From an uncultured Fusobacterium sp. (GTDB lineage: Bacteria > Fusobacteriota > Fusobacteriia > Fusobacteriales > Fusobacteriaceae), in assembly GCA_900541465.1 (NCBI GenBank), contig UQJY01000022.1, positions 1 to 15,376 of the forward strand: a stretch of 15,376 nt of DNA, written 5' to 3'. The notes below the pieces were generated by a model. It had not been told where the DNA came from, did not search any database, and saw only the letters and a program-made list of their open reading frames with translations. This document shows, one piece after another, positions 6,551 to 15,291 of the stretch (positions are counted from its first letter, which is position 1; every line of letters starts with the position of its first letter). The position numbers and the translations under genes were made by a program.

Positions 6551-7390
6551 TTATTTCAAAATTATTATTTCTCTTTCTAGTTCTATTCCAGAATTTTCTT
6601 TTACCATTTTTTTAACTTCTGCAATAAGATTTAATACATCTTCAAATGTTGCAGTTCCATCATTTACTATAAAGTTAGGGTGCTTCATTGACATTTGAGC
6701 TCCCCCTATTTTTAGACCTTGAGCGCCCGCTTCAATTATAAGTCTTGCTGCAAAATAACCTTTTGGATTTTTAAATGTGCTTCCTAGATTTGGCATTTCA
6801 AGAGGCTGGTTATTTTCTCTTTTAGTCTGTATTTCTTTTACCAGATCTTTCTTGTATCCTTTTTCAAATTTAAAGTTTGTACTTATAATTACCCAGTGAT
6901 TTTCTTTTATTTCAGTTTTTCTGTAATCAATTTTTAAATTTTCTTTTGAAATAACTTTTATATTTCTATCAGCATCTAAAATTTCAACTGATTCTATGCA
7001 GTCAAATATTTCCTTTCCGTAAGCTCCTCCGTTCATAAAAACAAGTCCCCCTACAGTTCCAGGTATTCCTGCAAGTTCCTCAAGCCCTGATAAATCATTT
7101 TCATCCATATATTTTATAAGTTTTCCAAAATCAAGACCTGCTTCAACATTTATTCTTCCCTCTCCAAGATCTGTTATTTTATTAAGACTTTTTAAAGAAA
7201 TAAATGTTGTATCTAAAAATTTATCATTTAAAAGAGTATTCGTTCCATTTCCTATGATAAAACAATTTTCATTTTCTCTTAAGATTTCCGGAAGTTCCTC
7301 TTTATTTTCAACTTCTATGAATTTTCTAGCTTCTCCGCCTATTTTCATATTAGAATGTTTTTTCATATTATAGTTTTCTAATATTCTCAT
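6551..7390 (-). CDS. murB: UDP-N-acetylenolpyruvoylglucosamine reductase
   Basis: A cytoplasmic FAD enzyme that reduces UDP-GlcNAc-enolpyruvate with NADPH to UDP-MurNAc, the second committed step of peptidoglycan synthesis. In 279 residues one sees NMKIGGEA (14-21), the FAD-binding IGNGTN (46-51) and GIPGTVGGLVFMNGGAYG (108-125). The proton-relay residues are the YR motif with Arg157, the catalytic serine of NLGSTFKNP (Ser204) and the C-terminal Glu272 in GIELEREI. The length and sequence fit the shorter type II MurB. The ATG shares one base with the murC stop (TAATG), so the two are probably translationally coupled. Confidence 0.97.
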   Translation of the reverse strand: MRILENYNMKKHSNMKIGGEARKFIEVENKEELPEILRENENCFIIGNGTNTLLNDKFLDTTFISLKSLNKITDLGEGRINVEAGLDFGKLIKYMDENDLSGLEELAGIPGTVGGLVFMNGGAYGKEIFDCIESVEILDADRNIKVISKENLKIDYRKTEIKENHWVIISTNFKFEKGYKKDLVKEIQTKRENNQPLEMPNLGSTFKNPKGYFAARLIIEAGAQGLKIGGAQMSMKHPNFIVNDGTATFEDVLNLIAEVKKMVKENSGIELEREIIILK

Positions 7391-8742
7391 TAAAATGTTC
7401 CCTTCTTTTCTTTTTCTAATCTTTCGGCAAATTCATGAGCTATTGCAGAAATACTTCCTGCTCCCATAAACATATAAACATGATTTTCTTTTCTGCTTAA
7501 AAGATCTTTTTCAAGCTCATCTTTATCTTTTACTATTCTGCTGTTTTCATGCCCTATTTTATTTAATAAATCTTCCAGTGAAACACCAAACTCATCTTTT
7601 TCACCGGCACTGTAAACAGGCATAAGAATAAGTTCATCAGCACTTTTAAAAGTTCCTGCAAACTCTTCTAATAAAAACTTCAGTCTACTGTATCTGTGAG
7701 GCTGGAATATTACTGTTATATGATTTTTTTCTATACTTCTTGCCCCTTGAAGAGTTGCTTCTATTTCAGTAGGGTGATGTGCATAGTCATCTATAACTTT
7801 TATATTTCCATTGTCAAAAAGAACATCATATCTTCTTTTTGCTCCCTTAAATTCTGCTATTTCTTTTTTAACTTTCTCCATATTAAGACCAAATTCTCTT
7901 GCAAGATAAATTACAGGCAGAGAATTATAAACATTATGAGTTCCTGGAATTGAAAGAGAAAATTCTCCGACATATTCACCTTTTATATAAACATCATAAA
8001 TTGTTTTTCCATCTTTTATTTTTATTCCCTCTGCATATATATCTGCAGCTTTATCTAAAAGACTGTAAGTTACTACATTATCTTTGTATCCTATCAAGTC
8101 TTGTATATTTTTATTATCTTTGCATACTATAACTTCTCTCTCTGTCTGCTGCATAAAAATATTAAATGATTTTTTTATATTTTCAAGACACCCGTGTTTT
8201 TCCAAATGATCTGCTTCTATATTTGTTATTACAGAATATTTTGGCCTCATATAAAGAAAAGAGTTATCGCTTTCATCTGCTTCTGCTACGAAATATTCTC
8301 CAGCTCCGTATTTTGCATTTGATTTTATTGAATCAACTATTCCCCCTACAACAATAGTGGGATCTTTTTCTAAAAGAACTGTTGCCATCATAGAACTTGT
8401 AGTAGTTTTTCCATGAGTTCCTGCTACTGCCACTCCTGTTTTTTCATTTAAAAGTTTAGCAAGAAGTTCACCTCTTTTTAAAACAGGTATCCCTTCTTCA
8501 ACTGCTCTTTTATATTCAGGATTTTCTTTGCTTATTGCTGTTGAAACAATAAGAGTATCCATATTATCTATATTTTCTCTTTTATGTTCAGAATATATTT
8601 TTATTCCTTGATTTCTCATTTCATCTGTAAGGTAACTGCTGCTTGGGTCAGAACCAGCTACATTATAATTAAGCTCTCTCATTATTTTTGCAAGCCCGCT
8701 CATTCCTATCCCATTTATACCTACAAAAAATACATTTTCCAT
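7390..8742 (-). CDS. murC: UDP-N-acetylmuramate--L-alanine ligase
   Basis: This is the first Mur ligase; it adds L-Ala to UDP-MurNAc using ATP. The 450-residue protein has the N-terminal UDP-binding VGINGIGMSG (7-16), P-loop AGTHGKTTT (107-115), EADESDNSF (154-162), NIEADHL (174-180), GTHN (267-270) and the C-terminal-domain DDYAHHPTEI (318-327) and FQPHRYSR (346-353). The GIGMSG and HHPTEI motifs separate MurC from MurD and MurF. The ATG has a GGAGG nine bases upstream, inside the last codons of murG; only 3 nt separate the murG stop from this start. It shares one base with murB. Confidence 0.98.
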   Translation of the reverse strand: MENVFFVGINGIGMSGLAKIMRELNYNVAGSDPSSSYLTDEMRNQGIKIYSEHKRENIDNMDTLIVSTAISKENPEYKRAVEEGIPVLKRGELLAKLLNEKTGVAVAGTHGKTTTSSMMATVLLEKDPTIVVGGIVDSIKSNAKYGAGEYFVAEADESDNSFLYMRPKYSVITNIEADHLEKHGCLENIKKSFNIFMQQTEREVIVCKDNKNIQDLIGYKDNVVTYSLLDKAADIYAEGIKIKDGKTIYDVYIKGEYVGEFSLSIPGTHNVYNSLPVIYLAREFGLNMEKVKKEIAEFKGAKRRYDVLFDNGNIKVIDDYAHHPTEIEATLQGARSIEKNHITVIFQPHRYSRLKFLLEEFAGTFKSADELILMPVYSAGEKDEFGVSLEDLLNKIGHENSRIVKDKDELEKDLLSRKENHVYMFMGAGSISAIAHEFAERLEKEKKGTF

Positions 8743-8745
8743 TAA

Positions 8746-9813
8746 TTAATTCCTCCAAATATCCAAACTGTTAATTATATTTTCAGTAGCATTGATATTT
8801 CTCAATGCTTTTATTCTCAGTTTCATTTTTCTAAGCTGTTCTTCATCTTGTATTAAATCTATAGCTGTTTTCACTGCCTCGTCTGCATCACTGTTATTAA
8901 AAACAAGTGCTCCCTCTCTCTCTTCAAGGATTACAGCATTTTCATACTGTCCAACTTTTACTGAATTATAAGGGATTAAAACTGACGGTTTTTTAAGTTC
9001 TATAAGCTCAGAAATTGTTAAAGCCCCAGCTCTGCACACAACTAAATCCGCTGCCGCCATTATATTTATAAGATTATCAAAATATGGTTTTATAATATCC
9101 TTCATATTTCTTTTTTCAATTTTATCAAATATTTTATCGTAATGTGTTTTTCCTGTTGCCCAGTATATTCTTATATTTTTTTCCTCTTTTAATTTTTCCC
9201 ATTCATTTAAAACTGCATCGTTAATACTTTGAGCTCCAAGACTTCCCCCTGTTATAAGAAGAATTTTTTCTCCCTCTTCAGCTTTTAAGCTCTCTCTTTC
9301 TTCACGGCAGTCAATATTATATATCTCTTCTCTTAAAGGATTTCCTGTCACTTTAAATTTATTTTGATATTTCATAGGCATATCATCATAAGTTTTTTCA
9401 AAAGCCAAAAATGTTTTTTTAGCAAATTTATAATAAAGTCTGTTTGTCATTCCAAGATTTGCATTTTGTTCTTGAAGATAAAAATCTGTTCTTGTAAGAA
9501 ATGCTGCTGTTATCATTGGAAGTGAAATATAATTTCCAAATCCTATAACAACATCTGGTTTTTCGCTTTTTATTATTTTTATAGATTTTATAACTGCTGA
9601 AACAAGTTTAAAAAATGCTTTTACAGATTTTACCGGATATATTTCAATCCCCTCAAATCTTATATTTTCTTTTGGAACCATTTCGTGTTCCATTCTGCTC
9701 TGGCTTCCTACAAACAAAACATTAACATCTCTTCTTATTAATCCTTTTGCCACTGAAAGTGCCGGATATATATGTCCTCCTGTACCTCCTGTGGTTATTA
9801 TTGCTTTTTTCAC
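8746..9813 (-). CDS. murG: Lipid II synthase: UDP-GlcNAc transferase MurG
   Basis: A membrane-associated GT-B glycosyltransferase that adds GlcNAc to lipid I on the cytoplasmic face, giving lipid II. The 355-residue protein has the N-terminal GGTGGHIYPA (9-18, His14), QEQNANLGMTN (114-124), the G-loop GGSLGAQ (189-195) and the donor-site segment RAGALTISELI (261-271, with Glu269), followed by GQYENA (288-293). It starts with GTG, which overlaps the murD stop as GTGA; the 4-nt overlap implies translational coupling. In many bacteria ftsW lies between murD and murG, but not here. murC starts 3 nt after its stop. Confidence 0.97.
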   Translation of the reverse strand: MKKAIITTGGTGGHIYPALSVAKGLIRRDVNVLFVGSQSRMEHEMVPKENIRFEGIEIYPVKSVKAFFKLVSAVIKSIKIIKSEKPDVVIGFGNYISLPMITAAFLTRTDFYLQEQNANLGMTNRLYYKFAKKTFLAFEKTYDDMPMKYQNKFKVTGNPLREEIYNIDCREERESLKAEEGEKILLITGGSLGAQSINDAVLNEWEKLKEEKNIRIYWATGKTHYDKIFDKIEKRNMKDIIKPYFDNLINIMAAADLVVCRAGALTISELIELKKPSVLIPYNSVKVGQYENAVILEEREGALVFNNSDADEAVKTAIDLIQDEEQLRKMKLRIKALRNINATENIINSLDIWRN

Positions 9814-11132
9814 AACTCTTCTCCCTCTTTAAAATACTTTCTTACAAGTTCTTTAAATACTCTTCCTCTTGTTTCAAAATTTGGAAACTGGTCAAAACTT
9901 GAAGTTGACGGAGAAAGAAGAACAACCTTTTCTTCATCTCCAGAAAGTTTTTCTCTCAAAGTTTTCACTGCATTTTCCATATTTCCTGCTGCATGAATTT
10001 TTTTATTCGGATAACCTCCTAAAAGAAGTGCCTCCTTAAATCTTTCTGTCATTTCACCTATAAGATAAACTTCAGTTATTTTTTCTCTTATTTTTTCTAC
10101 CAGCTCATCAAGAGGAAGTCCTTTTTCTTTTCCTCCGCAGATAAGAACTGCATCTTCATAGGCATCTATTGCAAAACAAGTAGAATCTATATTAGTTCCT
10201 TTAGAATCATTTACAAAATATATATTTTTCCATTTATAAAATTTTTCCATTCTGTGTTCCAAAGGTTTTGTTGAATATAAAAATTCTCTCACAATATTTT
10301 CATCTATTCCTATACATTCTGCAACAGTTAAAATAAATAAAACATTTTCAAGATTATGCTTTCCTTTTAAAGAAAGTTTTTCTTTTTCCAAAACTATTTT
10401 TCCATTATACACAACATATGCATCAGTTGTGTGGCAGACTGCATATTCTTTTCCAGCTCCAACTGTGACACCAAGTTTATGTCCTGTTATTTTTTCTATT
10501 CTTTTCATTGAATCTTTATCATTCAGATTATAAATAAAAATATCTTCCTCTGTCTGATTTTTTCCAATATTAAATTTTGCATCAAAATATTCCTGCTCTG
10601 ATTTATATCTGCTTAAGTGATCTGGTGAAAGATTTATTACCATAGCTATATCTGCTTTAAATTCTTTTAAATTTTCAAGCTGAAATGAACTTAATTCAAG
10701 AACAACATAATCAAGGTCCTCTCTTTCACAAATAAGCTCTCCAAAAGAGTTTCCTATATTTCCTGCATGCTCACATTTATATCCGGCTTTCTGCAGAAGT
10801 TCTGTTATCTTGCTTGTCACAGTTGTTTTTCCGTTGCTTCCTGTAACCGCTATAATTTTTGTTTTTATCCCGGCTTTTTTCATATATCTGTATGCAAGCT
10901 CTATTTCGTCAACAACTTCAACTTTCATTTCAAATGCTTTTTTTACTAAATGTGTATAAGGTATCCCCGGACTTTTTATAAAAATATCTACCTTATCCAT
11001 CAATTCTTCTGCTGAATCTGAAGGCATTCCTGTCTTATCATCAACCATAATTATTTCATACTTCATTTTTTTTAGGACTTCTCTTGCCCCTCTTCCACTG
11101 ACTCCCTCTCCGAAAATCATTCCTACTTTCAT
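9810..11132 (-). CDS. murD: UDP-N-acetylmuramoylalanine--D-glutamate ligase
   Basis: This Mur ligase adds D-Glu to UDP-MurNAc-L-Ala. I place the start at the ATG at 11132 (440 residues, MKVGMIFGEG), because GGAGG lies 5 nt before it; the longer frame would start at a TTG (11144) upstream of that ribosome binding site and lacks one of its own. Motifs are the N-terminal GEGVSGRG (8-15), P-loop TGSNGKTT (97-104), ELSSFQLE (146-153), NLSPDHL (167-173) and, in the C-terminal half, NDSKGTNIDST. The NDSKGTN motif is typical of MurD. It begins 21 nt after mraY and overlaps murG by 4 nt. Confidence 0.97.
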   Translation of the reverse strand: MKVGMIFGEGVSGRGAREVLKKMKYEIIMVDDKTGMPSDSAEELMDKVDIFIKSPGIPYTHLVKKAFEMKVEVVDEIELAYRYMKKAGIKTKIIAVTGSNGKTTVTSKITELLQKAGYKCEHAGNIGNSFGELICEREDLDYVVLELSSFQLENLKEFKADIAMVINLSPDHLSRYKSEQEYFDAKFNIGKNQTEEDIFIYNLNDKDSMKRIEKITGHKLGVTVGAGKEYAVCHTTDAYVVYNGKIVLEKEKLSLKGKHNLENVLFILTVAECIGIDENIVREFLYSTKPLEHRMEKFYKWKNIYFVNDSKGTNIDSTCFAIDAYEDAVLICGGKEKGLPLDELVEKIREKITEVYLIGEMTERFKEALLLGGYPNKKIHAAGNMENAVKTLREKLSGDEEKVVLLSPSTSSFDQFPNFETRGRVFKELVRKYFKEGEEL

Positions 11133-11153
11133 TTCTGCCTCCAAAAAAACTTC

Positions 11154-12242
11154 CTACATAATTCCTCTTAATCTTATCATTCCAAGAGCTAATATTCCAA
11201 AAAGAAGAGCTACAATCCAAAATCTCATTGTAACTTTATTTTCAGGAACTCCCATAAGTTCAAAGTGATGATGAATAGGTGCCATTCTAAAAATTCTTTT
11301 CTTTCTCAGTTTGTAAGAACCAACCTGAAGAATAACAGAAACAGCTTCCATTACAAATATTCCTCCAATAACTGGAAGAAGAAGCTCCTGTTTTAAAAGA
11401 ATTGAAATAACTCCTATCACTCCTCCAAGTGCAAGAGAACCTGTATCTCCCATAAAAATCTGTGCAGGATAACAGTTATACCATAAAAATGCAAGCCCTG
11501 CTCCTATTATTGTTGAAAGAAAAACAGCTATCTCTCCAGAACCTGGAATTGAAAATAAACGAAGGTGAGTGCTAAGCTCTATATGCCCACTGAAATAAGC
11601 TATTGTCCCAAGAATAGAGCAGCTTATAATAACCGGCATAATTGCCAAGCCGTCAAGTCCGTCTGTTATATTTACAGCATTTGAAGTTCCATTCACCACA
11701 AACATGATAAAGAAAAGCATGAAAAAACTCCCAATGTAAAAAGTTGCATCAGGAATTATTGGATTTGAAAGGGAAAAATCTACTGCTTTTGAACCTGTAA
11801 GACCAAATTCTTTGATAAAAATCCACACGATTATGGAAATAAGACTCTGTCCAAAAAGTTTTTTCTTTCCTGAAAGGCCATTTTTATTAACGGTAAATTT
11901 TTTATAATCATCTACAAATCCAATAGCACTGAAGCATAATGTAGTGATTATAAGAAGTATTGTAAATTTATTATAAAGATTTCCCGCTATTAAAATTGTC
12001 AGGAAAGACCCAAAAAGCATAAGCACTCCACCCATAGTAGGAGTTCCTTTTTTACTATAATGGGAAGCAGGTCCTTCTTCCCTTATCTCTTCGCCAAATT
12101 TTTTCTTTTTTAAAAAACTGATAAATGGTCTTCCTATTATAAGCACCAATAAAAAAGATAAAACAAATCCTATAAAGGTTCTAAAATATATAGATTTTAA
12201 AAATTCCAACTGTTCATAATAAAGCCCAAGCATATATAACAT
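11154..12242 (-). CDS. mraY: Phospho-MurNAc-pentapeptide transferase (lipid I synthase)
   Basis: A polytopic inner-membrane enzyme that moves phospho-MurNAc-pentapeptide from UDP to undecaprenyl phosphate, giving lipid I. The 362-residue, strongly hydrophobic protein fits the ten-helix family layout. It carries GTPTMGG (66-72), the Asp pair in FVDDYKK (Asp111/Asp112), NAVNITDGLDGLA (188-200), MGDTGSLALG (264-273, Asp266) and the cytoplasmic APIHHHFE (321-328). The start has AGGAG nine bases upstream, beginning at the murF stop; a second in-frame ATG lies three codons later. It is 12 nt after murF and 21 nt before murD. Confidence 0.98.
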   Translation of the reverse strand: MLYMLGLYYEQLEFLKSIYFRTFIGFVLSFLLVLIIGRPFISFLKKKKFGEEIREEGPASHYSKKGTPTMGGVLMLFGSFLTILIAGNLYNKFTILLIITTLCFSAIGFVDDYKKFTVNKNGLSGKKKLFGQSLISIIVWIFIKEFGLTGSKAVDFSLSNPIIPDATFYIGSFFMLFFIMFVVNGTSNAVNITDGLDGLAIMPVIISCSILGTIAYFSGHIELSTHLRLFSIPGSGEIAVFLSTIIGAGLAFLWYNCYPAQIFMGDTGSLALGGVIGVISILLKQELLLPVIGGIFVMEAVSVILQVGSYKLRKKRIFRMAPIHHHFELMGVPENKVTMRFWIVALLFGILALGMIRLRGIM

Positions 12243-12254
12243 TTCTCTTTTCTC

Positions 12255-13535
12255 CTATTCCATTATCTCCCAAAGATGATTGAAGTTTGAACCTTTAATA
12301 AGCACCACTCTGTCTGCAAAATCTTTTCTGATAATATTTTTTATTTCTTCTTTTGTCTCTACAATAATTAATTTTTCTCTGTTTTCTATTTTTTCTGCTG
12401 CCTCTTTCATAATATTTCCAAAAACAATAATTTTTTCAATATCAAGAGCCGCAGCATACTCAAGAACTTCTATATGATATTTAAGTTCATCTTTGCCAAG
12501 TTCTCCCATATCTGCAAGAACAGCTATTTTTAAAATTCCTTTATAAGCATCAGCTAAAGTTTCAAGAGAATATTTCATTGAAACAGGGCTTGCATTATAA
12601 GAATCATTTATATATTTTATCCCATTCTTTTCTATCTTTTGAAATCTCATTGGAGTAACTTTACAGTTTTCAAGCCCTCTTTCAATTTCTTCATAAGAAA
12701 GACCTGCTGTTTTTCCAACGACAACTCCAAAAGCTGCATTTATGCAGTTATGTTTTCCATTCATCTTAAAATTATATTTTTCATTTTTTATTTCAAAACT
12801 TACTCCCTCAGAAGTTTCTTTATAATTTTCAATGATAAAATTATTATTTTTTTCAAATCCAACTTTTATTCCATTTAAATTTTTTAAATAAAAGTCATCT
12901 CCGAAAATTATTAAGCTGTCTTTATCAACATAATTTTTTATTTCACTTTTTTCAATAAAAACATTTTCTCTGTTTAAAAGAAATTCTAAGTGAGAATCTC
13001 CTATATTCGTAATTATTCCATAATCTGGAAGTGCTGTTTCACAAAGAAATTTTATTTCTCCACGGCTGCTCATTCCCATTTCTACAACTGCAAATTCATC
13101 ATTTTCTTTAATTTGAAGCAGAGTATAAGGAACACCTATATGATTATTATAATTTCCTTCTGTTTTTATGCACTTATATCTTGATGAAAGAACAGAATAC
13201 ACTATATCTTTAGTTGTTGTTTTTCCGTTGCTTCCTACTACTCCTATTATTTTTACAGGAAGTGATTTTCTATATTCTTTTGCAATTTCCTGCATAGTCT
13301 TAAGAGTATCCTCCACAACTACAACTTTTTCATGCCCTTCCCATTTTTTATCATCACATACAACAAGAGATGCTCCTTTTTCAAGCACCTGCGGAATATA
13401 ATTTTTCCCGCTGTTCAATGCAAAAAATACATCGTCTTTTTCTATTTTTCTGCTGTCCATTTGAACATTGCCTATATTTAAAATTTTAGTTTTTATTGGC
13501 AATATTTTTGTAATAATTTCAACCAATTTTTTCAT
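12255..13535 (-). CDS. murF: UDP-MurNAc-tripeptide--D-alanyl-D-alanine ligase
   Basis: This Mur ligase adds the D-Ala-D-Ala made by Ddl to the UDP-MurNAc-tripeptide. I place the start at the ATG at 13535 (426 residues, MKKLVEIITK), which has AAAGGA 7 nt upstream; the longer frame begins at a TTG (13541) too close to that element. Motifs are MDSRKI (26-31), P-loop GSNGKTTT (101-108), GNYNNHIGVP (127-136), EMGMSSRGEI (152-161), NIGDSHLE (177-184), then NDSYNASPVSM and ADMGELG in the C-terminal half. GNYNN and NDSYNASP are diagnostic for MurF. It heads the dcw block; murE, its usual left neighbour, is not here. Confidence 0.97.
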   Translation of the reverse strand: MKKLVEIITKILPIKTKILNIGNVQMDSRKIEKDDVFFALNSGKNYIPQVLEKGASLVVCDDKKWEGHEKVVVVEDTLKTMQEIAKEYRKSLPVKIIGVVGSNGKTTTKDIVYSVLSSRYKCIKTEGNYNNHIGVPYTLLQIKENDEFAVVEMGMSSRGEIKFLCETALPDYGIITNIGDSHLEFLLNRENVFIEKSEIKNYVDKDSLIIFGDDFYLKNLNGIKVGFEKNNNFIIENYKETSEGVSFEIKNEKYNFKMNGKHNCINAAFGVVVGKTAGLSYEEIERGLENCKVTPMRFQKIEKNGIKYINDSYNASPVSMKYSLETLADAYKGILKIAVLADMGELGKDELKYHIEVLEYAAALDIEKIIVFGNIMKEAAEKIENREKLIIVETKEEIKNIIRKDFADRVVLIKGSNFNHLWEIME

Positions 13536-13561
13536 TTTCAATTCCTTTACACATATCTTTT

Positions 13562-13590
13562 ATTTTATCATTTTCAAATTTTTATAACAA
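13562..13590 (-). promoter_or_regulatory. Candidate promoter of the murF-to-ftsZ operon
   Basis: In the 64-nt gap after gmhB, minus-strand TTGTTA (13585-13590) precedes TAAAAT (13562-13567) by exactly 17 nt, with a TGA extended -10 element. It would give a short leader before the murF ATG at 13535. It is AT-rich sequence, so chance matches are possible. Confidence 0.5.
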
Positions 13591-13599
13591 CTGTTTCTA

Positions 13600-14172
13600 T
13601 TATTTTTTCTGATTATTTTTCAATCTTTCCTGAAGGATTTTGGCAAATTCATAAATTGAAGGATATATTTCAATTTTTCTCTCTTTTATTTCATCTGTTA
13701 TTTTTTTTCCTGTTTCAACTATTATTGGTGTCACACCTGCATTTATTCCAGCTTCTGCATCAGAAAGTTTATCTCCAATCATAAAAGACTCTTCAGGCTC
13801 AATGTTAAATTCTTTTATTCCCTCAAAAATCATTCCCGGTTTTGGCTTTCTGCATTCACATTCAACTTTATATTTTCCTATTCCATGTTCTGCATGATGA
13901 GGGCAGAAATAACATTTTTCAATTTTTATTCCCTCTTTCAAAAGAAGTTCTTCCATATATCTGTTAAGTTTTTCCAAGTCTTCTTCTGTGTAATATCCTC
14001 TTCCTATTCCTGCCTGATTTGTAACAACAATAAGTTTATATCCCAAATCACTAAGAAGTTTCAATCCTTCCACAGCTCCTTCAACAAATTCAAACTCCTC
14101 TATTTTATATAAATAATTTTTATCTACATTTATTGTCCCGTCTCTGTCTAAAAAAACTGCTTTATTTTTCAT
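13600..14172 (-). CDS. gmhB: D-glycero-D-manno-heptose-1,7-bisphosphate 7-phosphatase (HAD family)
   Basis: A HAD phosphatase that removes the 7-phosphate from heptose-1,7-bisphosphate on the way to ADP-heptose, a sugar of the LPS inner core. The 190-residue protein has the nucleophile motif DRDGTIN (9-15, Asp9/Asp11) and TNQAGIGRG (51-59). The family zinc site is visible as Cys90-Pro-His92 plus Cys105-Glu-Cys107. RKPKPGM (108-114) and the Mg-binding GDKLSD (133-138) follow. The related histidinol phosphatase shares the fold, but the length and single domain fit GmhB. GAGGGAG precedes ATG. It stands upstream of murF in the same direction with a 64-nt gap and implies a Gram-negative envelope. 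Confidence 0.92.
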   Translation of the reverse strand: MKNKAVFLDRDGTINVDKNYLYKIEEFEFVEGAVEGLKLLSDLGYKLIVVTNQAGIGRGYYTEEDLEKLNRYMEELLLKEGIKIEKCYFCPHHAEHGIGKYKVECECRKPKPGMIFEGIKEFNIEPEESFMIGDKLSDAEAGINAGVTPIIVETGKKITDEIKERKIEIYPSIYEFAKILQERLKNNQKK

Positions 14173-14204
14173 AAATTTTCTCCCTCTTTTAAAATTTTCA
14201 GACT

Positions 14205-14215
14205 ATTATATTTTA
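14205..14215 (-). promoter_or_regulatory. Weak candidate -10 region of gmhB
   Basis: Minus-strand TGGTAAAATATAAT contains an extended -10 (TGGTAAAAT, hexamer 14210-14215) overlapping a TATAAT (14205-14210), about 33-43 nt before the gmhB ATG. No convincing -35 box is present, so this relies on the extended -10. Confidence 0.35.
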
Positions 14216-14267
14216 CCACAATTACAGATTTATTTCTTTTATTTTAGACTTAATTTTAATATTTTTT

Positions 14268-14316
14268 GAAATAAAAAAGAGATGATACAAATTTTATTTG
14301 CAGCACCCCTTATCAT
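14268..14316 (-). terminator. Probable terminator after the EamA transporter gene
   Basis: On the minus strand ATGATA (14311-14316) pairs with TATCAT (14282-14287). An inner hairpin CAAAT-AAA-ATTTG (14288-14300) stacks directly on the right arm, leaving a one-sided bulge. CTCTTTTTT follows. Both helices are weak, so efficiency is uncertain. Confidence 0.5.
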
Positions 14317-14329
14317 ATTATAAAAATTT

Positions 14330-15196
14330 TTATTTTTTTATCTTCTCACTTATAAATGTTGAACCTAAAATTAAAATCCCTCCAATTATTTGAAACATTG
14401 TCATCTTTTCTCCCAAAAATACCGCTGACACAATAACTGCAGTAATCGGATCTATATAGCTTAAGACAGCTATTGTCTGGCTGTTCAGATTTTTTATTGC
14501 CGTAAAATACAATGCATAAGCAAATCCTGTATTGAATATGCCTAAAAATATCATATACATCCATGATTTTTCCGTCATATTTGAAAAATCGAATCCAGAT
14601 GTTGCCATTACATAAGGAAAAAGAATCAAAGAAGCTAGAACAAGCTGGGCAACTGTTGTCTCCACCCCTTTAAGATCTTTTATAAATTTATTCATAAGAA
14701 TTACACTAGCATAAAATATTGCAGCACCTAAACCATAAATTATACCTAATAAGTGATTGTATTCTGTTCCTGCATTCCCTTTATTTGTTCCAACTATAAA
14801 AAGCATACCTAACATTGCCACACATACACATAAAAATTTTTTTAAAGATAATTTTTCTTTTAAAACTATCGGTGCTGCTATTGTCACAAAAATAGGAGCA
14901 CAATAATAGCTTAATGTAGCAATAGAAACTGTTGTATATTTATATGCTTCGAATAAAAATATCCAATTTGCACCTATTCCTATTCCAGAAGCAGTCAATA
15001 AAAATTTATTCTTTTTTAAAGCTGAAACTGATATTTTTTCTTTTGAAAATACCATTACAGCTATTAAAAATAAACTTCCTATTACGCCTCTTAAAAGAGC
15101 TATCTCTTTAGAACTAAGATTTATATTTCTTACAAAAATTGCCAAAACCCCAAAAATCAATACAGCAGTTAAAAGCATCACTTTACTTTTAAACAT
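14330..15196 (-). CDS. EamA/DMT-superfamily permease (10-TM transporter)
   Basis: A 288-residue, hydrophobic protein with two tandem EamA repeats, expected to form ten membrane helices in the inner membrane. The first repeat ends near LSYYCAPIFVTIAAPIVLKEKLSLKKF and the second near LSYIDPITAVIVSAVFLGEKMTMFQ; the matching LSY-x-x-P and EKL/EKM segments show the internal duplication. Family members export amino acids, metabolites or drugs, and the substrate cannot be told from sequence. A GGGAGG element lies about nine bases before ATG. It has its own consensus promoter just after the 5S gene and a weak terminator after it, so it seems to be a single-gene unit between the rRNA operon and gmhB. 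Confidence 0.9.
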   Translation of the reverse strand: MFKSKVMLLTAVLIFGVLAIFVRNINLSSKEIALLRGVIGSLFLIAVMVFSKEKISVSALKKNKFLLTASGIGIGANWIFLFEAYKYTTVSIATLSYYCAPIFVTIAAPIVLKEKLSLKKFLCVCVAMLGMLFIVGTNKGNAGTEYNHLLGIIYGLGAAIFYASVILMNKFIKDLKGVETTVAQLVLASLILFPYVMATSGFDFSNMTEKSWMYMIFLGIFNTGFAYALYFTAIKNLNSQTIAVLSYIDPITAVIVSAVFLGEKMTMFQIIGGILILGSTFISEKIKK

Positions 15197-15237
15197 AACT
15201 CTTTCCCTCCCATGATAAAAATAATTAATTAATATGG

Positions 15238-15266
15238 AATATATATCATCTTTAGATTTTTGTCAA
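15238..15266 (-). promoter_or_regulatory. Near-consensus sigma-70 promoter of the EamA gene
   Basis: Minus-strand TTGACA (15261-15266) and TATATT (15238-15243) are separated by exactly 17 nt. The promoter starts about 25 nt past the end of the 5S rRNA gene and gives a short leader to the ATG at 15196. Confidence 0.8.
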
Positions 15267-15291
15267 ATTTTTTCCAAAAAATAAAAAAAGA

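Noticed and set aside
9810..11144. murD starting at the TTG at 11144
   Set aside because: The GGAGG ribosome binding site overlaps the first codons of that longer frame and is well spaced for the ATG at 11132, so the TTG start is unlikely.
12255..13541. murF starting at the TTG at 13541
   Set aside because: The AAAGGA element is only 1 nt from that TTG but 7 nt from the ATG at 13535, which gives a normal MKKL N-terminus.
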